Positions 1 through 9,355 are shown, counted from the stretch's first letter. The stretch: 64,000 bases of DNA from JALCOL01 sp022649665 (GCA_030372335.1 JAUDCW010000008.1); one strand, 5' to 3'. The notes: generated from the letters alone by a model not told the origin. Numbers and translations: made by a program.

Positions 1-363
1 TGGAGGGATCGAACGCACCAATGCTGCCGCTGCGACATTCAGCACATCTTCATCATTGATCTCTTTGGTTTGATTGCTGACTGCGATCATTCCTTGACAA
101 TCTTCACTCTGCAGCAAATTGGCAGGAATCCCGACATTGACTCGCCGGATCTTGATCCCTGCTTTTTCTTCTGCTTGTGTGACAGCTGCTTTGATTGCAT
201 TAACCGTTTTATCGATATCAACGATGATCCCGCGGCTGACCCCTTCGGAGCGGGCGTTCCCAACGCCGATAATATTCATTTGGTTTTCGACAAACTCTGC
301 GACGATCACTTTGATGGAAGATGTCCCTATATCCAAACCGACATACATCCCTGTTTTCACCAT
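1..363 (-). CDS. ftsA: Cell division protein FtsA, N-terminal part (runs off window)
   Basis: Actin-like ATPase that anchors FtsZ to the membrane and recruits divisome proteins. The first 121 codons are visible; the rest lies beyond the left edge. The N-terminus reads MVKTGMYVGLDIGTSSIKV, the phosphate-1 loop of the actin fold, followed by a segment resembling the SHS2/1C region (AVTQAEEKAG, VNVGIPANLL). The start at 363 is set by a strong GGAGGGAG Shine-Dalgarno 8-9 nt upstream. It is the last visible gene of the dcw cluster, downstream of divIB with a gap of about 140 bp, so it may also have its own promoter. Identification is firm from sequence plus synteny. Confidence 0.95.
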   Translation of the reverse strand, partial: MVKTGMYVGLDIGTSSIKVIVAEFVENQMNIIGVGNARSEGVSRGIIVDIDKTVNAIKAAVTQAEEKAGIKIRRVNVGIPANLLQSEDCQGMIAVSNQTKEINDEDVLNVAAAALVRSIPP

Positions 364-501
364 GAAAGTTACTCCCTCCTCAACATCTATCATTAAAGAA
401 TCTCAATTTGCATATAAAAATTAAAAATAATTCCTACTTCATTTCATGATAACATAATTCACATTCATAGAAAATCAGTTGCCCATGAAAATACGCATTT
501 T

Positions 502-1539
502 TTAACGATTCTCTTCTTCTTTTTGCGGATTTTCACTGCTGGAGGTGCTGCTGGGTGTACTTTCTTCTTCTGAACGCATCGTATAGGGGTAGGAATAGAT
601 GCCGGCTTCCATATCAACGATCCCTTTTTCTTTCATCTGTCCGGCAACTTGCGCATAATAATTCATTTTTTTGCCGAAACCATTCAAAAGCGCGATCACT
701 TGATTGCCGTCATTCATAAACAAAGTGATCACCAAGTCATTGTCCGCGGTCGGCGTGTATTGGATCTCAGAGATCGCTTTGCGGATATCGTCATGGATCA
801 AAACATACTGCTCCAAAACGTCTTTGACTTTTTCTTGGTCTTTGAAACCCTCCAAGATCGGATAATCGCCTTCAGTATCCGCTTGCGGCGTCGACAAGAC
901 TTTGCAGTTTTCTAAAATCGGATAATATTTTTTGTTTTTGAGCATCCAGCCGATCTGCTGATATTCTGACACATCGATCACGACATGATTTGGCAAATCA
1001 AAATCGACTTTTGCTTCTTTAAGACGCGGATAAGCAGCAGTAAGTTTTCGATCGACACGCGTGCTGCGGAGCACAGCTGACAAGATCCCGTCATCGAGCT
1101 TGATCCCAGAAGCCGCTGTAATCTCTTTGGCCGGGACTTCTTGGTTGCCGCGGACTTGGATACTGTCGACGCGGCTGAACGGCGAAATAAAGTATACACA
1201 CGGCAGCATCAAAAGAAAGAAGACAAACAAGAGCGCAGCCAAATGCCGGTAGACCGGCTGACGCATTTTTTTTACAAAGCCTTCTTTCTTTTGCTTCGGC
1301 TTTGGCGGTTTGCGCTTGAAAAAGCGGCGTTGCTCAGCTTCAGCGGGCGCTTCTTTGATCGTTGCCGGAGCTTTGAAAACTGCGGCCGCAGCTTCCCCGC
1401 TTTCAGCCGTACTCTTTTTGCTTGCCGCTTCACGCTGTTTTTCTTTCAAATAAGCGAGATGCTCTTTTTGCCAAGGAGTGAGCACCATTTTTTGATGATC
1501 ATGCGATTTCGTTTGCACCGGCTTCTTTTTCTTTTTCAT
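502..1539 (-). CDS. divIB: Cell division protein DivIB/FtsQ
   Basis: Bitopic divisome protein that forms a complex with FtsL and DivIC at the septum. The 345-residue protein has a long basic cytoplasmic N-terminus (about residues 1-95, rich in K/E/A), one membrane segment near residue 105 (LAALLFVFFLLMLPCVYFI), a POTRA domain beginning around FSRVDSIQVRGNQ, and an S/E-rich C-terminal tail. An in-frame ATG lies 21 bases further upstream, but AAGGAGGGG sits between the two and is correctly spaced for the ATG at 1539, so I chose that one. It follows murG by about 35 bp in the same operon. Confidence 0.93.
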   Translation of the reverse strand: MKKKKKPVQTKSHDHQKMVLTPWQKEHLAYLKEKQREAASKKSTAESGEAAAAVFKAPATIKEAPAEAEQRRFFKRKPPKPKQKKEGFVKKMRQPVYRHLAALLFVFFLLMLPCVYFISPFSRVDSIQVRGNQEVPAKEITAASGIKLDDGILSAVLRSTRVDRKLTAAYPRLKEAKVDFDLPNHVVIDVSEYQQIGWMLKNKKYYPILENCKVLSTPQADTEGDYPILEGFKDQEKVKDVLEQYVLIHDDIRKAISEIQYTPTADNDLVITLFMNDGNQVIALLNGFGKKMNYYAQVAGQMKEKGIVDMEAGIYSYPYTMRSEEESTPSSTSSSENPQKEEENR

Positions 1540-1573
1540 CGCTGCTCCCCTCCTTGCCATTTTTCTGCTGCTT

Positions 1574-2668
1574 TCAGTGCACTAAACTTTTGACCAGCCG
1601 GTAAAGCCGTTCGGCGGCATCTGGAATGCCTTCTTTTTTTGAGGCAGCTGCCATTTTTTCACGGCGCGCATCGTCCAGCATGATCGCATCAAGCAGCGCC
1701 ATCAGGGTTTTCGCCGTCAATACATCATTTTTGATCATCACTGCCGCCCCGGCATCGACTAAAGCCTGCGCATTTTTTGTCTGATGGTCATTCGTCACAT
1801 ACGGGCTCGGGATAAGGATCGCCGGCAAGCCCAGCGCGGTAAATTCAGCGATCGAAGTTGCGCCGGCGCGTGCGACCAGAAGATCAGCATTGACCATTAC
1901 TTCGGTCATTCGATCAATATACGGCACGATCTTGATATGCGGCGGGATTTTTTGTCCTGCAAGTTTTTTCTCGATTTCTTCGTAATATCGTTCGCCGCTG
2001 GCATAAAGAACTTGATAGGTTCGGGCGAACAGCTGCGGCAAGGCGGCAAGCACCGCTTCATTGATCTTCAATGCGCCTTGCGATCCGCCGAAAATCAAAA
2101 CAGTTTTTTTCGCCGGATCCAAATCGAAGCGCACGGCCAAAGCATCACTGCGCTTGGCAGCCGCGACTTCGCTGGCGCGCGGATTGCCGGTCAAGACGAC
2201 TTTCTCTTTGGGGAAAGCTGCCGCGACACTTGGGAAACAGATCGCGATCTTATCAGCAAAATGCGCTAAAAAGCGGTTCGTGATCCCGGCAACGCTGTTT
2301 TGTTCATGAACGATCGTTGGGATCTTGAGGCGGCTCGCGGCATAGACAACGGCGCCGGAAACGTAGCCGCCGGTCCCGATCACGATATCTGGTTTGAATT
2401 CCTGCAGCAGTTTTTTGGCCCGCCGCACACTTTTCAAAAACAAATGGATCGTTTTCAAATTATCCAAACTGAGCGACCGCTTGAAGCCTTGGATCTGGAT
2501 CGTTTCAAACGGGATCCCGGCTGCCGGAACGATTTTATTTTCCAGTCCGCGATGCGTGCCGATATATAGAAATTCCGCGGACGGTTCTTGTTTTTGGATA
2601 TAGCGGATCAGTGCCAATGCCGGATAAATATGGCCGCCCGTTCCGCCGCCCGTTAAGACGACCTTCAT
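1574..2668 (-). CDS. murG: UDP-GlcNAc:undecaprenyl-PP-MurNAc-pentapeptide GlcNAc transferase MurG
   Basis: Peripheral membrane glycosyltransferase (GT28) that adds GlcNAc to lipid I to give lipid II on the cytoplasmic face. The protein is 364 aa, typical length. The N-terminus shows the glycine-rich GGGTGGHIYPALA loop, then IGTGGYVSG and the HEQN motif. The second Rossmann half carries IFGGSQGALKIN and the donor-binding region ARAGATSIAEFTALGLPAILIP. The ATG overlaps the murD stop codon in an ATGA arrangement, showing translational coupling. Both motif content and position in the dcw cluster support the call. Confidence 0.97.
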   Translation of the reverse strand: MKVVLTGGGTGGHIYPALALIRYIQKQEPSAEFLYIGTHRGLENKIVPAAGIPFETIQIQGFKRSLSLDNLKTIHLFLKSVRRAKKLLQEFKPDIVIGTGGYVSGAVVYAASRLKIPTIVHEQNSVAGITNRFLAHFADKIAICFPSVAAAFPKEKVVLTGNPRASEVAAAKRSDALAVRFDLDPAKKTVLIFGGSQGALKINEAVLAALPQLFARTYQVLYASGERYYEEIEKKLAGQKIPPHIKIVPYIDRMTEVMVNADLLVARAGATSIAEFTALGLPAILIPSPYVTNDHQTKNAQALVDAGAAVMIKNDVLTAKTLMALLDAIMLDDARREKMAAASKKEGIPDAAERLYRLVKSLVH

Positions 2669-4041
2669 TCCTTTTCAACCCTCTCTCGGAGTGTTTTGAC
2701 CGCTTGCATAAATTTATCGCCGCGGACTTCGAAATTCGGATATTGATCCCAGCTGGCGTTCGCCGGTGAAAGCAGGATCACATCACCCTCAGCGGAAAGA
2801 TCATATGCGAGCGGTACCGCAGTTTCGCAATTTTCCGTTTCAACGATCGTCGCGATCCCGGCTTTTTTCGCGGCGTCGATCAATTTCGGTTTGGTCTCGC
2901 CGAACACGATCATTGCTTTCAGACCTTTGATATCCGGGATCATTTCATCAAAACTGTTCCCGCGGTCAAGACCGCCGGCTAAAAGAATCGTTTTCGCGTT
3001 GTCGAATCCGCTGAGCGCCATATGTGTCGCTAAAATATTCGTTGCTTTTGAATCATTGTAAAAGCGCCGACCGTTGATCGTCCCAACAAATTGCGTGCGG
3101 TGCGGTACACCGTGGAAGTTTCTCAGCGCTTCGGCGATCGCAGTATTATCCGCGCCCTTCAGCTTGCCGACAGCGATCGCTGCCAGTGCATTTTCGATAT
3201 TGTGATTGCCCGGCACTCCCAGCTCGGAGGCTTTCATGATCTCTTCGTCAAAATACCATAAAGAACCGTTCGCCAAATAGGCGCCGGCGACTTTTTCATG
3301 GCTGGAGAAATAGATGACTTGCGCCTTGGTCGTTGCCGCAAGGTCGCGCCATTCTTTTTTACCGTGGTTGATGACCAAATAATCCTGGCTGTCCATATTC
3401 GCTTGGATCTTCCATTTTGCCGCAACATAATTGGCGCGCGAACCGTGATAATCCAGGTGTGCAGAATAAATATTCGTGATCACGGCGATATGCGGATGAA
3501 GATGGACGGTTCCCATCAGCTGAAAGCTGGACAGCTCGACGACTAAATCGTCTTGCGGTGTTGTTTTCTGCGCGACGGTACTTGCCGGATAGCCGATATT
3601 GCCGGCTAAATAAGCGTGCCCGCTTTTGCGGTCTTGATTCAAAACTTCGGCGATCATCGTGGTCGTCGTCGTTTTGCCGTTCGTTCCGGTGACCCCGATC
3701 ATCGGCGCTTCGCTGATCTCATAAGCCAGCTCGACTTCGGTAATGATCGGGATCTTTTTTTCGACCGCTTTTGCGATCAGCGGATTCGTATACGGGATCC
3801 CGGGATTTTTGACGATCAGCTCAAACCCTTCATCCAAAAGTTCGATCGGGTGGCTGCCCGTGATCACTTTGATCCCAAGCGCCAAAAGTTCCTGCGCTTC
3901 GTGGTTGTCTTCGAATTTTTTTCCATCGTTGACAGTCACCAATGCGCCCAGCTGATGCAAAAGTTTGGCAGCACTGACGCCGCTTTTGGCCAATCCGACG
4001 ACTAAGATCTTTTTGTTTTCATATTTGCTGATTTTTTTCAT
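2665..4041 (-). CDS. murD: UDP-N-acetylmuramoyl-L-alanine--D-glutamate ligase MurD
   Basis: Cytoplasmic Mur ligase adding D-Glu to UDP-MurNAc-L-Ala. The N-terminal Rossmann domain starts KKILVVGLAKSGVSAAKLL, the central ATPase has the P-loop GVTGTNGKTTTTTMI, and the C-terminal domain includes YNDSKATN and LLAGGLDRG. An in-frame reading extends 28 codons into mraY, but an AAGGATGG element spaced 5 nt before the ATG at 4041 and the usual MurD N-terminus favour this 458-aa start. The gene begins 12 bp after mraY ends. Confidence 0.96.
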   Translation of the reverse strand: MKKISKYENKKILVVGLAKSGVSAAKLLHQLGALVTVNDGKKFEDNHEAQELLALGIKVITGSHPIELLDEGFELIVKNPGIPYTNPLIAKAVEKKIPIITEVELAYEISEAPMIGVTGTNGKTTTTTMIAEVLNQDRKSGHAYLAGNIGYPASTVAQKTTPQDDLVVELSSFQLMGTVHLHPHIAVITNIYSAHLDYHGSRANYVAAKWKIQANMDSQDYLVINHGKKEWRDLAATTKAQVIYFSSHEKVAGAYLANGSLWYFDEEIMKASELGVPGNHNIENALAAIAVGKLKGADNTAIAEALRNFHGVPHRTQFVGTINGRRFYNDSKATNILATHMALSGFDNAKTILLAGGLDRGNSFDEMIPDIKGLKAMIVFGETKPKLIDAAKKAGIATIVETENCETAVPLAYDLSAEGDVILLSPANASWDQYPNFEVRGDKFMQAVKTLRERVEKE

Positions 4042-4052
4042 TTTTCCCATCC

Positions 4053-5015
4053 TTAGTTTGCCAAGAGAACGGCAAGAGTACTGAATATCAAAGCGATCCC
4101 CCAGAAAGTCCAGTCGATCCGCCACTCGCTCCAGCCGCTCAGCTCAAAGTGATGATGGATCGGCGACATTTTGAAGAGTCGTTTGCCGGTCAGCTGAAAG
4201 CTCGCGACTTGGAGCATCACGCTGGCGGTCTCGATCACATAAATGATCCCGATCAAAAGCAGGGTCCACTCTTGATGGAGAATGATCGAGATCGCGGCTA
4301 AAAGTCCGCCGATCGCAAGCGAGCCGACGTCGCCCATAAATATTTTAGCGGGTTTCAGATTATATGGCAAAAAACCAAGCAGTCCGCCGATCATCGCCAA
4401 ACAGATCACCACGACGACCCAAGCAGCTTGCTGCCACGCGATGATCGCATAAGCGGCAAAAGAGATCGTCCCCAAGCCGCCGACCAGCCCATCGATCCCG
4501 TCTGCCAGATTGACTGCGTTGGAGAAGCCGACGAGCCAGATCAGCACGAAAGCACCGTAAAAGATCCCGAGCGAGATCTCGGTGAAACCGAGGTTCAGTG
4601 TGTTCGGCAAACCTTCTGAACGATAGACGAGATAAAAACAGATCCCGCCGATAATTTGACCGACCAGTTTTTGAAGCGACGTCAATCCCTCATTGCGCTT
4701 TTTAAAGATCTTGATGAAATCATCCAAAAAACCGAGGATCCCGTACAGCACTAAAATAAACAGCAGGATCAAAAGCTGCGGATTCAAGACATCGATCCAT
4801 TTGCCGGCCCAAAGTGCGGTCAGTGCTGCACCGATCAAAAAGACCAGCCCGCCCATCGTCGGTGTTCCTTGTTTTTTGTTATGCCAAGTCGGTCCATCTT
4901 CGCGGATCGATTGGCCTTGTTTCTTCATGCGGAAGTAGCCGATAAAAAACGGCATGATCGCGACCGTGATCGCGAATCCGCTGGCGATTGGTAAGAAAAT
5001 TTGCGTCCAGTTCAT
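4053..5015 (-). CDS. mraY: Phospho-N-acetylmuramoyl-pentapeptide transferase MraY
   Basis: Integral membrane enzyme that transfers phospho-MurNAc-pentapeptide to undecaprenyl phosphate, forming lipid I. The 320-aa protein has about ten hydrophobic helices. Family signatures visible are GTPTMGGLVFLIG near the N-terminus, LDDFIKI, the NLADGIDGL loop, MGDVGSLAIGG and the histidine-rich SPIHHHFELSGWSEWRI loop. It sits between the penicillin-binding protein and murD, as in other Firmicute dcw clusters, and needs no unusual start choice. Confidence 0.97.
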   Translation of the reverse strand: MNWTQIFLPIASGFAITVAIMPFFIGYFRMKKQGQSIREDGPTWHNKKQGTPTMGGLVFLIGAALTALWAGKWIDVLNPQLLILLFILVLYGILGFLDDFIKIFKKRNEGLTSLQKLVGQIIGGICFYLVYRSEGLPNTLNLGFTEISLGIFYGAFVLIWLVGFSNAVNLADGIDGLVGGLGTISFAAYAIIAWQQAAWVVVVICLAMIGGLLGFLPYNLKPAKIFMGDVGSLAIGGLLAAISIILHQEWTLLLIGIIYVIETASVMLQVASFQLTGKRLFKMSPIHHHFELSGWSEWRIDWTFWGIALIFSTLAVLLAN

Positions 5016-5054
5016 TATCTCGCTCCTAAATCATTTGCATATTTTTTCGGGCAG

Positions 5055-7418
5055 CTATTGGCCGCTGCTCTCTCCGGCAGTCGTCTGACTGTTTGGATTT
5101 TCGTTGGCATTATCGGTATTCTCTTGCGAAGCATCCTGTCCTTCTTGACTGGTTTCAGCGGAAGTGCTGTTTGCGGCAGTATTTTGATCTGACTCGGCCG
5201 CCTCTTTGCCGGCAAGGACGATCTTGATCTTGCCGCTCGCTTTTTCACCAGCTGCCGGACTTTGCGAGGTGACATATCCTTGTCCGGAACTTTCGACTTG
5301 CAGATGGTAGAGTGTCGCAAATTTCAAGACATCACTCTTCGTCCAGTCGGTCATATCCGGCATCACTTTATCCGAATCAGTCAGCAAGAAGACTTTCTCG
5401 CCTTGCAGCAGATCTGCTTCATTTTTTGGATTTTGCGCGATGACTTTTTCGCCGCTTCCCAAAACGACCGGTACGAGTCCAGCCTCTTTGATTTTTTCAC
5501 TAGCGTCATCCGGCGTTTCATCCAATACATCCGGCGTTTTGACTGTCTCGACGCTTGGATTTTCGATCTCGCTTTCAAGTGCGCGCTTCATCAGAGGATT
5601 CACAACACTCGGAATCGTTTTGCCGTCATACGCTTTTGGCTGTTTCAATGTCATATAGCAGATATACTGCGGGTCATCGAGCGGCGCGACGGTCACTACA
5701 GAATATACATAATTCGTCAGCCCGGTCAAGTAGCCGTTTTTCGAAGGGATCTGGGCTGTCCCGGTTTTCGCGCCGACAGAATAGCCGTCAAGCGCAAAAG
5801 CATTCCCAGTCCCGTAGTTTTTATCGGTGACGACTTTGCCCATCAAATCCAAAACTTCCGAAGCAGTCTCAGCACTGATCGGCCGAGCAACATCGGTCGT
5901 CTTCATGTAGCTTTCTTTCCCGGTTTGCGGATTGACGGTCTTTTCGATGTAATATGGTTTGACCATCTGGCCGCCGTTGGTGATCGCCGTGTAGGCCTGC
6001 ATCAGCTGGAGCGGCGTCACCGCGATCCCTTGACCGTAAGCGGACATCGCAGTGTCGACTTCATTTGTCGAAGGCAATTGTCCATTCGACTCGCCCAAAA
6101 GACCGGAATTCGTCGAAGCGCCGAAATGAAATGCTTCTAAGTAGCTGCGCCAGGTATCTTTGCCCATCGCCTGCTCCAATTTGATCATGCCGATGTTGCT
6201 GGACCAAGTAAAGGCCTGCTGGAAATTCAACGTTCCTTTTGCCCCAAAGTCATGGTCGTTGATCACGACACCGTTGATGTTGACGCCGGCCGCCGGTGAA
6301 TACGTTTCTTCCGGATGGTATTTTCCTTCTTGGATCGCTGCGGCGGTCGTGAAAGCTTTCATCGTCGAGCCCGGCTCAAAGGCGTCTTCAACGAGCAGAT
6401 TGCGCCAAGTATTTTTTTCTTTGTCTTCATCCAATCCTTTTTTCGTCAACGGATTGAACGACGGCCGCTGGCTGATCGCACGGATCGCACCGGTTTTCGC
6501 ATCCATCAAGATCACCGTCATTGAGACAGGATCATCTTTTTTATCAGCAGCATCCAGCAGCGTCTCCAGGTAGCTTTGCAGCTGGCTGTCGAGCGTCGTA
6601 TAAATATCGGTCCCGTCTTTAGCCGGGGTTTCTTTTTCAATGGTCCCCGGAATCGAATTGCCGAAACGGTCTTTTTGGAACTCAGTTTTCCCGTTCTTTC
6701 CTTCAAGCAGCTTATTATACGCCGCTTCGAGCCCTAAAACGCCGACCATTCCTTTCGAATCGTCATCGTTGTCGGTTTGCTGTGCGTACCCGATAAAGTG
6801 GGAAGCGAACTCGCCGTTTGGATAAAGCCGTGATGGATGGTCTTCAAAATATAATCCCTTTACTTTGGCAGAGTCCATCGCCGCTTCGATCTTCAATTTC
6901 GTCTCGAGCGTCAGGTTCTTTCCTTTGCTGCCAAACTCGACTTGATAAAGCGGATGGCCTTGTGCATCTGTTTTTTTCAAAGTCGTGAGCGCTTCTTTTT
7001 TGGTGATTCCAGTATATTTATGTAAGATTTCCGCCAGTGTATCGAAATTTTTTGACTGCGCATACAGCTTCTCGTCTTTCAAGCCGAGATAAGTCTCGCT
7101 TAAAATAGCGTATACAGAATAAGAAGTAGCATTCTCAGCAATCGGGTTCCCATAACGATCCAAGATCGAACCCCGATTTGCTTTGATTACGCTACTTCCC
7201 TCATATAGTGCTTTCGTTTGTTTCACCAAGTCGTTTCCGGCTACTTTTCCGGTGTCCGCGATGAATAAAATACGCACGGCAAATATAAGGAAAAGAACGA
7301 TCGCGAGTCCGAAGAAGATCGCGCCGGCTTTTTTGCGGTTATTCAATGGAGAGCGGCTTTTGCTTGCGAACCACTTCGCAAAACGCCTCCATAAACGTTT
7401 GATCGAACGTTTCAGCAT
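5055..7418 (-). CDS. Division transpeptidase, class B penicillin-binding protein with two PASTA domains (PBP2x/FtsI type)
   Basis: Septal D,D-transpeptidase of the divisome. The 787-aa protein has a basic cytoplasmic tail, one membrane anchor near residue 35 (AGAIFFGLAIVLFLIFAV), a dimerisation/pedestal region, and the transpeptidase domain with SxxK as FEPGSTMKAF (about residue 350), SxN as WSSNIG and KTG as AKTGTAQ (about residue 551). Two PASTA repeats follow (about 640-760: PDVLDETPDDASEKIKEAG and MPDMTDWTKSDVLKF). The tail is Ser/Gln/Asn-rich low complexity. It directly abuts ftsL; the ribosome site (AAGGA, 11 nt upstream) is weak, so translation may be coupled to ftsL. Confidence 0.95.
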   Translation of the reverse strand: MLKRSIKRLWRRFAKWFASKSRSPLNNRKKAGAIFFGLAIVLFLIFAVRILFIADTGKVAGNDLVKQTKALYEGSSVIKANRGSILDRYGNPIAENATSYSVYAILSETYLGLKDEKLYAQSKNFDTLAEILHKYTGITKKEALTTLKKTDAQGHPLYQVEFGSKGKNLTLETKLKIEAAMDSAKVKGLYFEDHPSRLYPNGEFASHFIGYAQQTDNDDDSKGMVGVLGLEAAYNKLLEGKNGKTEFQKDRFGNSIPGTIEKETPAKDGTDIYTTLDSQLQSYLETLLDAADKKDDPVSMTVILMDAKTGAIRAISQRPSFNPLTKKGLDEDKEKNTWRNLLVEDAFEPGSTMKAFTTAAAIQEGKYHPEETYSPAAGVNINGVVINDHDFGAKGTLNFQQAFTWSSNIGMIKLEQAMGKDTWRSYLEAFHFGASTNSGLLGESNGQLPSTNEVDTAMSAYGQGIAVTPLQLMQAYTAITNGGQMVKPYYIEKTVNPQTGKESYMKTTDVARPISAETASEVLDLMGKVVTDKNYGTGNAFALDGYSVGAKTGTAQIPSKNGYLTGLTNYVYSVVTVAPLDDPQYICYMTLKQPKAYDGKTIPSVVNPLMKRALESEIENPSVETVKTPDVLDETPDDASEKIKEAGLVPVVLGSGEKVIAQNPKNEADLLQGEKVFLLTDSDKVMPDMTDWTKSDVLKFATLYHLQVESSGQGYVTSQSPAAGEKASGKIKIVLAGKEAAESDQNTAANSTSAETSQEGQDASQENTDNANENPNSQTTAGESSGQ

Positions 7419-7784
7419 TTACTTCACATTCCTTATATTTTCATCATTAGCTGTAAGACCGGCCTTTTCAGCAGCTTCCTTTAAGCGGTCTGAACGGGTC
7501 AATTCCATTTTTTCCTGCTGGAGTTTGTTGATATCCTGCTGGCGCTCGGCAACATTTTCGTTCAATGAAGTGATGTCTTGTGTGACTTTCATCACTTGGT
7601 TGCGAATGATCAATGTCCCGAACGTCAACGAAACGATCAAAGCGATCATCACCGCTGCCACCACTTTTTCCATCTTGGTGATGCGCTTCAGCGGATGGCG
7701 CGGACTGGGCTGAGTCGGCGTTTCAAACGATTTTTTTGGATTTTGCTGCTGCTGATATTGTTCGACTCTCTTTACCTCAGCCAC
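7419..7784 (-). CDS. ftsL: Cell division protein FtsL
   Basis: Small bitopic divisome protein partnering DivIB and DivIC. The 121-aa protein has a Q/P-rich cytoplasmic N-terminus, a membrane helix around residues 42-62 (VVAAVMIALIVSLTFGTLII) and an extracytoplasmic coiled coil with heptads (ITSLNENVAERQQDINKLQQ). The start codon is GTG at 7784, preceded by a GGAG 11 nt away at the end of rsmH. FtsL is poorly conserved; position between rsmH and the division PBP together with this topology makes the call firm. Confidence 0.92.
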   Translation of the reverse strand: MAEVKRVEQYQQQQNPKKSFETPTQPSPRHPLKRITKMEKVVAAVMIALIVSLTFGTLIIRNQVMKVTQDITSLNENVAERQQDINKLQQEKMELTRSDRLKEAAEKAGLTANDENIRNVK

Positions 7785-7790
7785 GATAAT

Positions 7791-8753
7791 CTACACTCCC
7801 TCGGTGTTTTGATTTATTTTTTCAGCGATCCGCAGTTTGGCACTGTGCGCGCGGCGGTTCTCCGCCAGCTCTTCTTCGCTTGGCAGGATCGGCTTTTTTT
7901 TGATCAGTTTCAAGACTGGTTTGAATTCTTCCGGTACGACCGGCAGTCCTGGCGGCAGCTCTTGCGGCCGGCTGTATGATTTCAAAATATTTTTCACTAA
8001 ACGGTCTTCCAGCGAATGGAACGTGATCACACTCAAGCGCCCATGAAGCGCCAACAGAGCGATCGCTTGTTCCAATGAATCTTCCAGCGCACCCAGCTCG
8101 TCATTGACTGCGATCCGAATACTTTGGAAAACCCGTTTCGCCGGGTGGCCGCCCTTGCGGCGCGCTGCAGCCGGGATCGCTTCTTTGATTATCTCAGCGA
8201 GTTCGCCGGTCGTTTCGATCGGCGAACTCGCGCGGTGACGCTCAATGGCGCGGGCGACTTGTTTCGAAAACTTTTCTTCGCCGTAGCGGAAAAAGATCCG
8301 GACCAGCTTTTCATAAGGCCAATCATTCACCACTTCATAGGCGCTCAGCGGCTGGCGGATATCCATCCGCATATCGAGCGGTGCATCGTGCCGGTAGCTG
8401 AAGCCGCGGGAGGCTTCGTCGAACTGCGGCGAAGAAACACCAAGATCGTAAAGGATCCCGTCAACTTGAGTGACTCCATGCTCAGCCAAACCGCTTTTCA
8501 GTTCGCGGAAATTTCGGTGGATAAAAACGACTTTTCCGGCTGCGGCTTCTTTTTTAAATTTATTTTTTGCATTGCTGATCGCTTCGATGTCTTGATCAAA
8601 ACAAAACAATCGACCGCCTTCAAGCTGCGAGAGGATCAGCGCACTGTGGCCGCCGCCTCCCAAAGTGCAGTCGACGTAAACCCCGTCCGGCTGGACCGCA
8701 AGTCCCGCGACCGCCTCATTTAATAGCACTGTTGTATGGTGAAAATCGGGCAC
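7791..8753 (-). CDS. rsmH: 16S rRNA (cytosine1402-N4)-methyltransferase RsmH (MraW)
   Basis: Methylates N4 of C1402 in the 16S rRNA decoding region using S-adenosylmethionine. Family signatures visible are HHTTVLLNEAV at the N-terminus, the SAM loop DCTLGGGGHSALIL, YDLGVSSPQFD, and RGGHPAKRVFQSIRIAVNDEL. An in-frame TTG at 8768 exists immediately after the mraZ stop, but the GGAG in this spot is spaced 9 nt before the GTG at 8753, which I take as the start (320 aa, near family length). It is the second gene of the dcw operon. Confidence 0.96.
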   Translation of the reverse strand: MPDFHHTTVLLNEAVAGLAVQPDGVYVDCTLGGGGHSALILSQLEGGRLFCFDQDIEAISNAKNKFKKEAAAGKVVFIHRNFRELKSGLAEHGVTQVDGILYDLGVSSPQFDEASRGFSYRHDAPLDMRMDIRQPLSAYEVVNDWPYEKLVRIFFRYGEEKFSKQVARAIERHRASSPIETTGELAEIIKEAIPAAARRKGGHPAKRVFQSIRIAVNDELGALEDSLEQAIALLALHGRLSVITFHSLEDRLVKNILKSYSRPQELPPGLPVVPEEFKPVLKLIKKKPILPSEEELAENRRAHSAKLRIAEKINQNTEGV

Positions 8754-8768
8754 ATTTGTCAACTCCAA

Positions 8769-9200
8769 TTAAAGTTCAAAGTCCATCATCTTCTCTGCGA
8801 GTTCATCGAAATTTTCGCCAGCGGCTTGATTATACTCCGCCCAGCGGGAATGATCCCAAATTTCGATGCGGTTGACGACCCCGATCACTGTACACTCTTT
8901 TTGAATGTCAGCATAAGTTCGCAAGGTTTGCGGGACTAAGATCCGTCCTTGTTTGTCCAATGAGCAGACGGAAGCAGCCGAGTAAAAAAAACGCATGAAC
9001 ATGCGCGCCTCTTTACGATTCAGCGGCAAACTCGTCAATTTTCCTTCCAGCTTTTCCCATTCAGGAACCGAGTAGCCGAAAACGCATCCTTCCATTCCGC
9101 GTGTCAAGACAAATGAGTCTCCCAAGACTTCGCGAAACTTTGCCGGAATCGTCAATCGACCCTTTCCATCCAGGGCATGCTGGTATTCTCCCATCAACAT
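8769..9200 (-). CDS. mraZ: Transcriptional regulator MraZ
   Basis: DNA-binding AbrB-fold protein that represses its own dcw operon. The 143-aa protein contains two copies of the characteristic swapped-hairpin motif: HALDGKGRLTIPAKFRE near residue 10 and CSLDKQGRILVPQTLR near residue 83. The ATG at 9200 follows a GAGGTG Shine-Dalgarno by about 7 nt and gives the family N-terminus MLMGEYQH; an upstream in-frame GTG is not supported. It opens the operon, and a matching operator lies directly upstream. Confidence 0.96.
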   Translation of the reverse strand: MLMGEYQHALDGKGRLTIPAKFREVLGDSFVLTRGMEGCVFGYSVPEWEKLEGKLTSLPLNRKEARMFMRFFYSAASVCSLDKQGRILVPQTLRTYADIQKECTVIGVVNRIEIWDHSRWAEYNQAAGENFDELAEKMMDFEL

Positions 9201-9226
9201 CGTCAACACCTCGCATTAACAAAATA

Positions 9227-9257
9227 AGTCTACCACAATCCCCCACTTTTCACCACA
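9227..9257 (-). promoter_or_regulatory. dcw operon promoter with triple MraZ box
   Basis: Read on the minus strand, GTGG occurs three times with an exact 10-bp period (plus-strand CCAC at 9233, 9243 and 9253), each followed by six bases. MraZ proteins are known to bind short GTG(G)-type direct repeats of one helical turn in front of mraZ. A candidate -10 TAGACT (9232-9227) lies just downstream with a weak TGGTGA -35, so bound MraZ would cover the promoter. The repeats are seen directly; autoregulation is inferred from the family. Confidence 0.75.
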
Positions 9258-9312
9258 AAATCCAGGAAAGAAAAAGGATTTTAAAAAAAAGGAGCGTTTT
9301 CGAACAGCAAGC

Positions 9313-9348
9313 ATAAAAAAACACCATCCATGTGTGCGGATGGTGTTT
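9313..9348 (-). terminator. Rho-independent terminator after the DUF3397 gene
   Basis: On the minus strand AAACACCATCC pairs perfectly with GGATGGTGTTT around an 8-nt loop and runs into seven T. It separates the DUF3397 gene from the dcw promoter, so mraZ is transcribed from its own promoter. Confidence 0.9.
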
Positions 9349-9355
9349 AGAATCA

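Noticed and set aside
5262..6140. 292-codon plus-strand frame antisense to the division PBP
   Set aside because: Antisense shadow of a clear transpeptidase with all motifs; no ribosome site.
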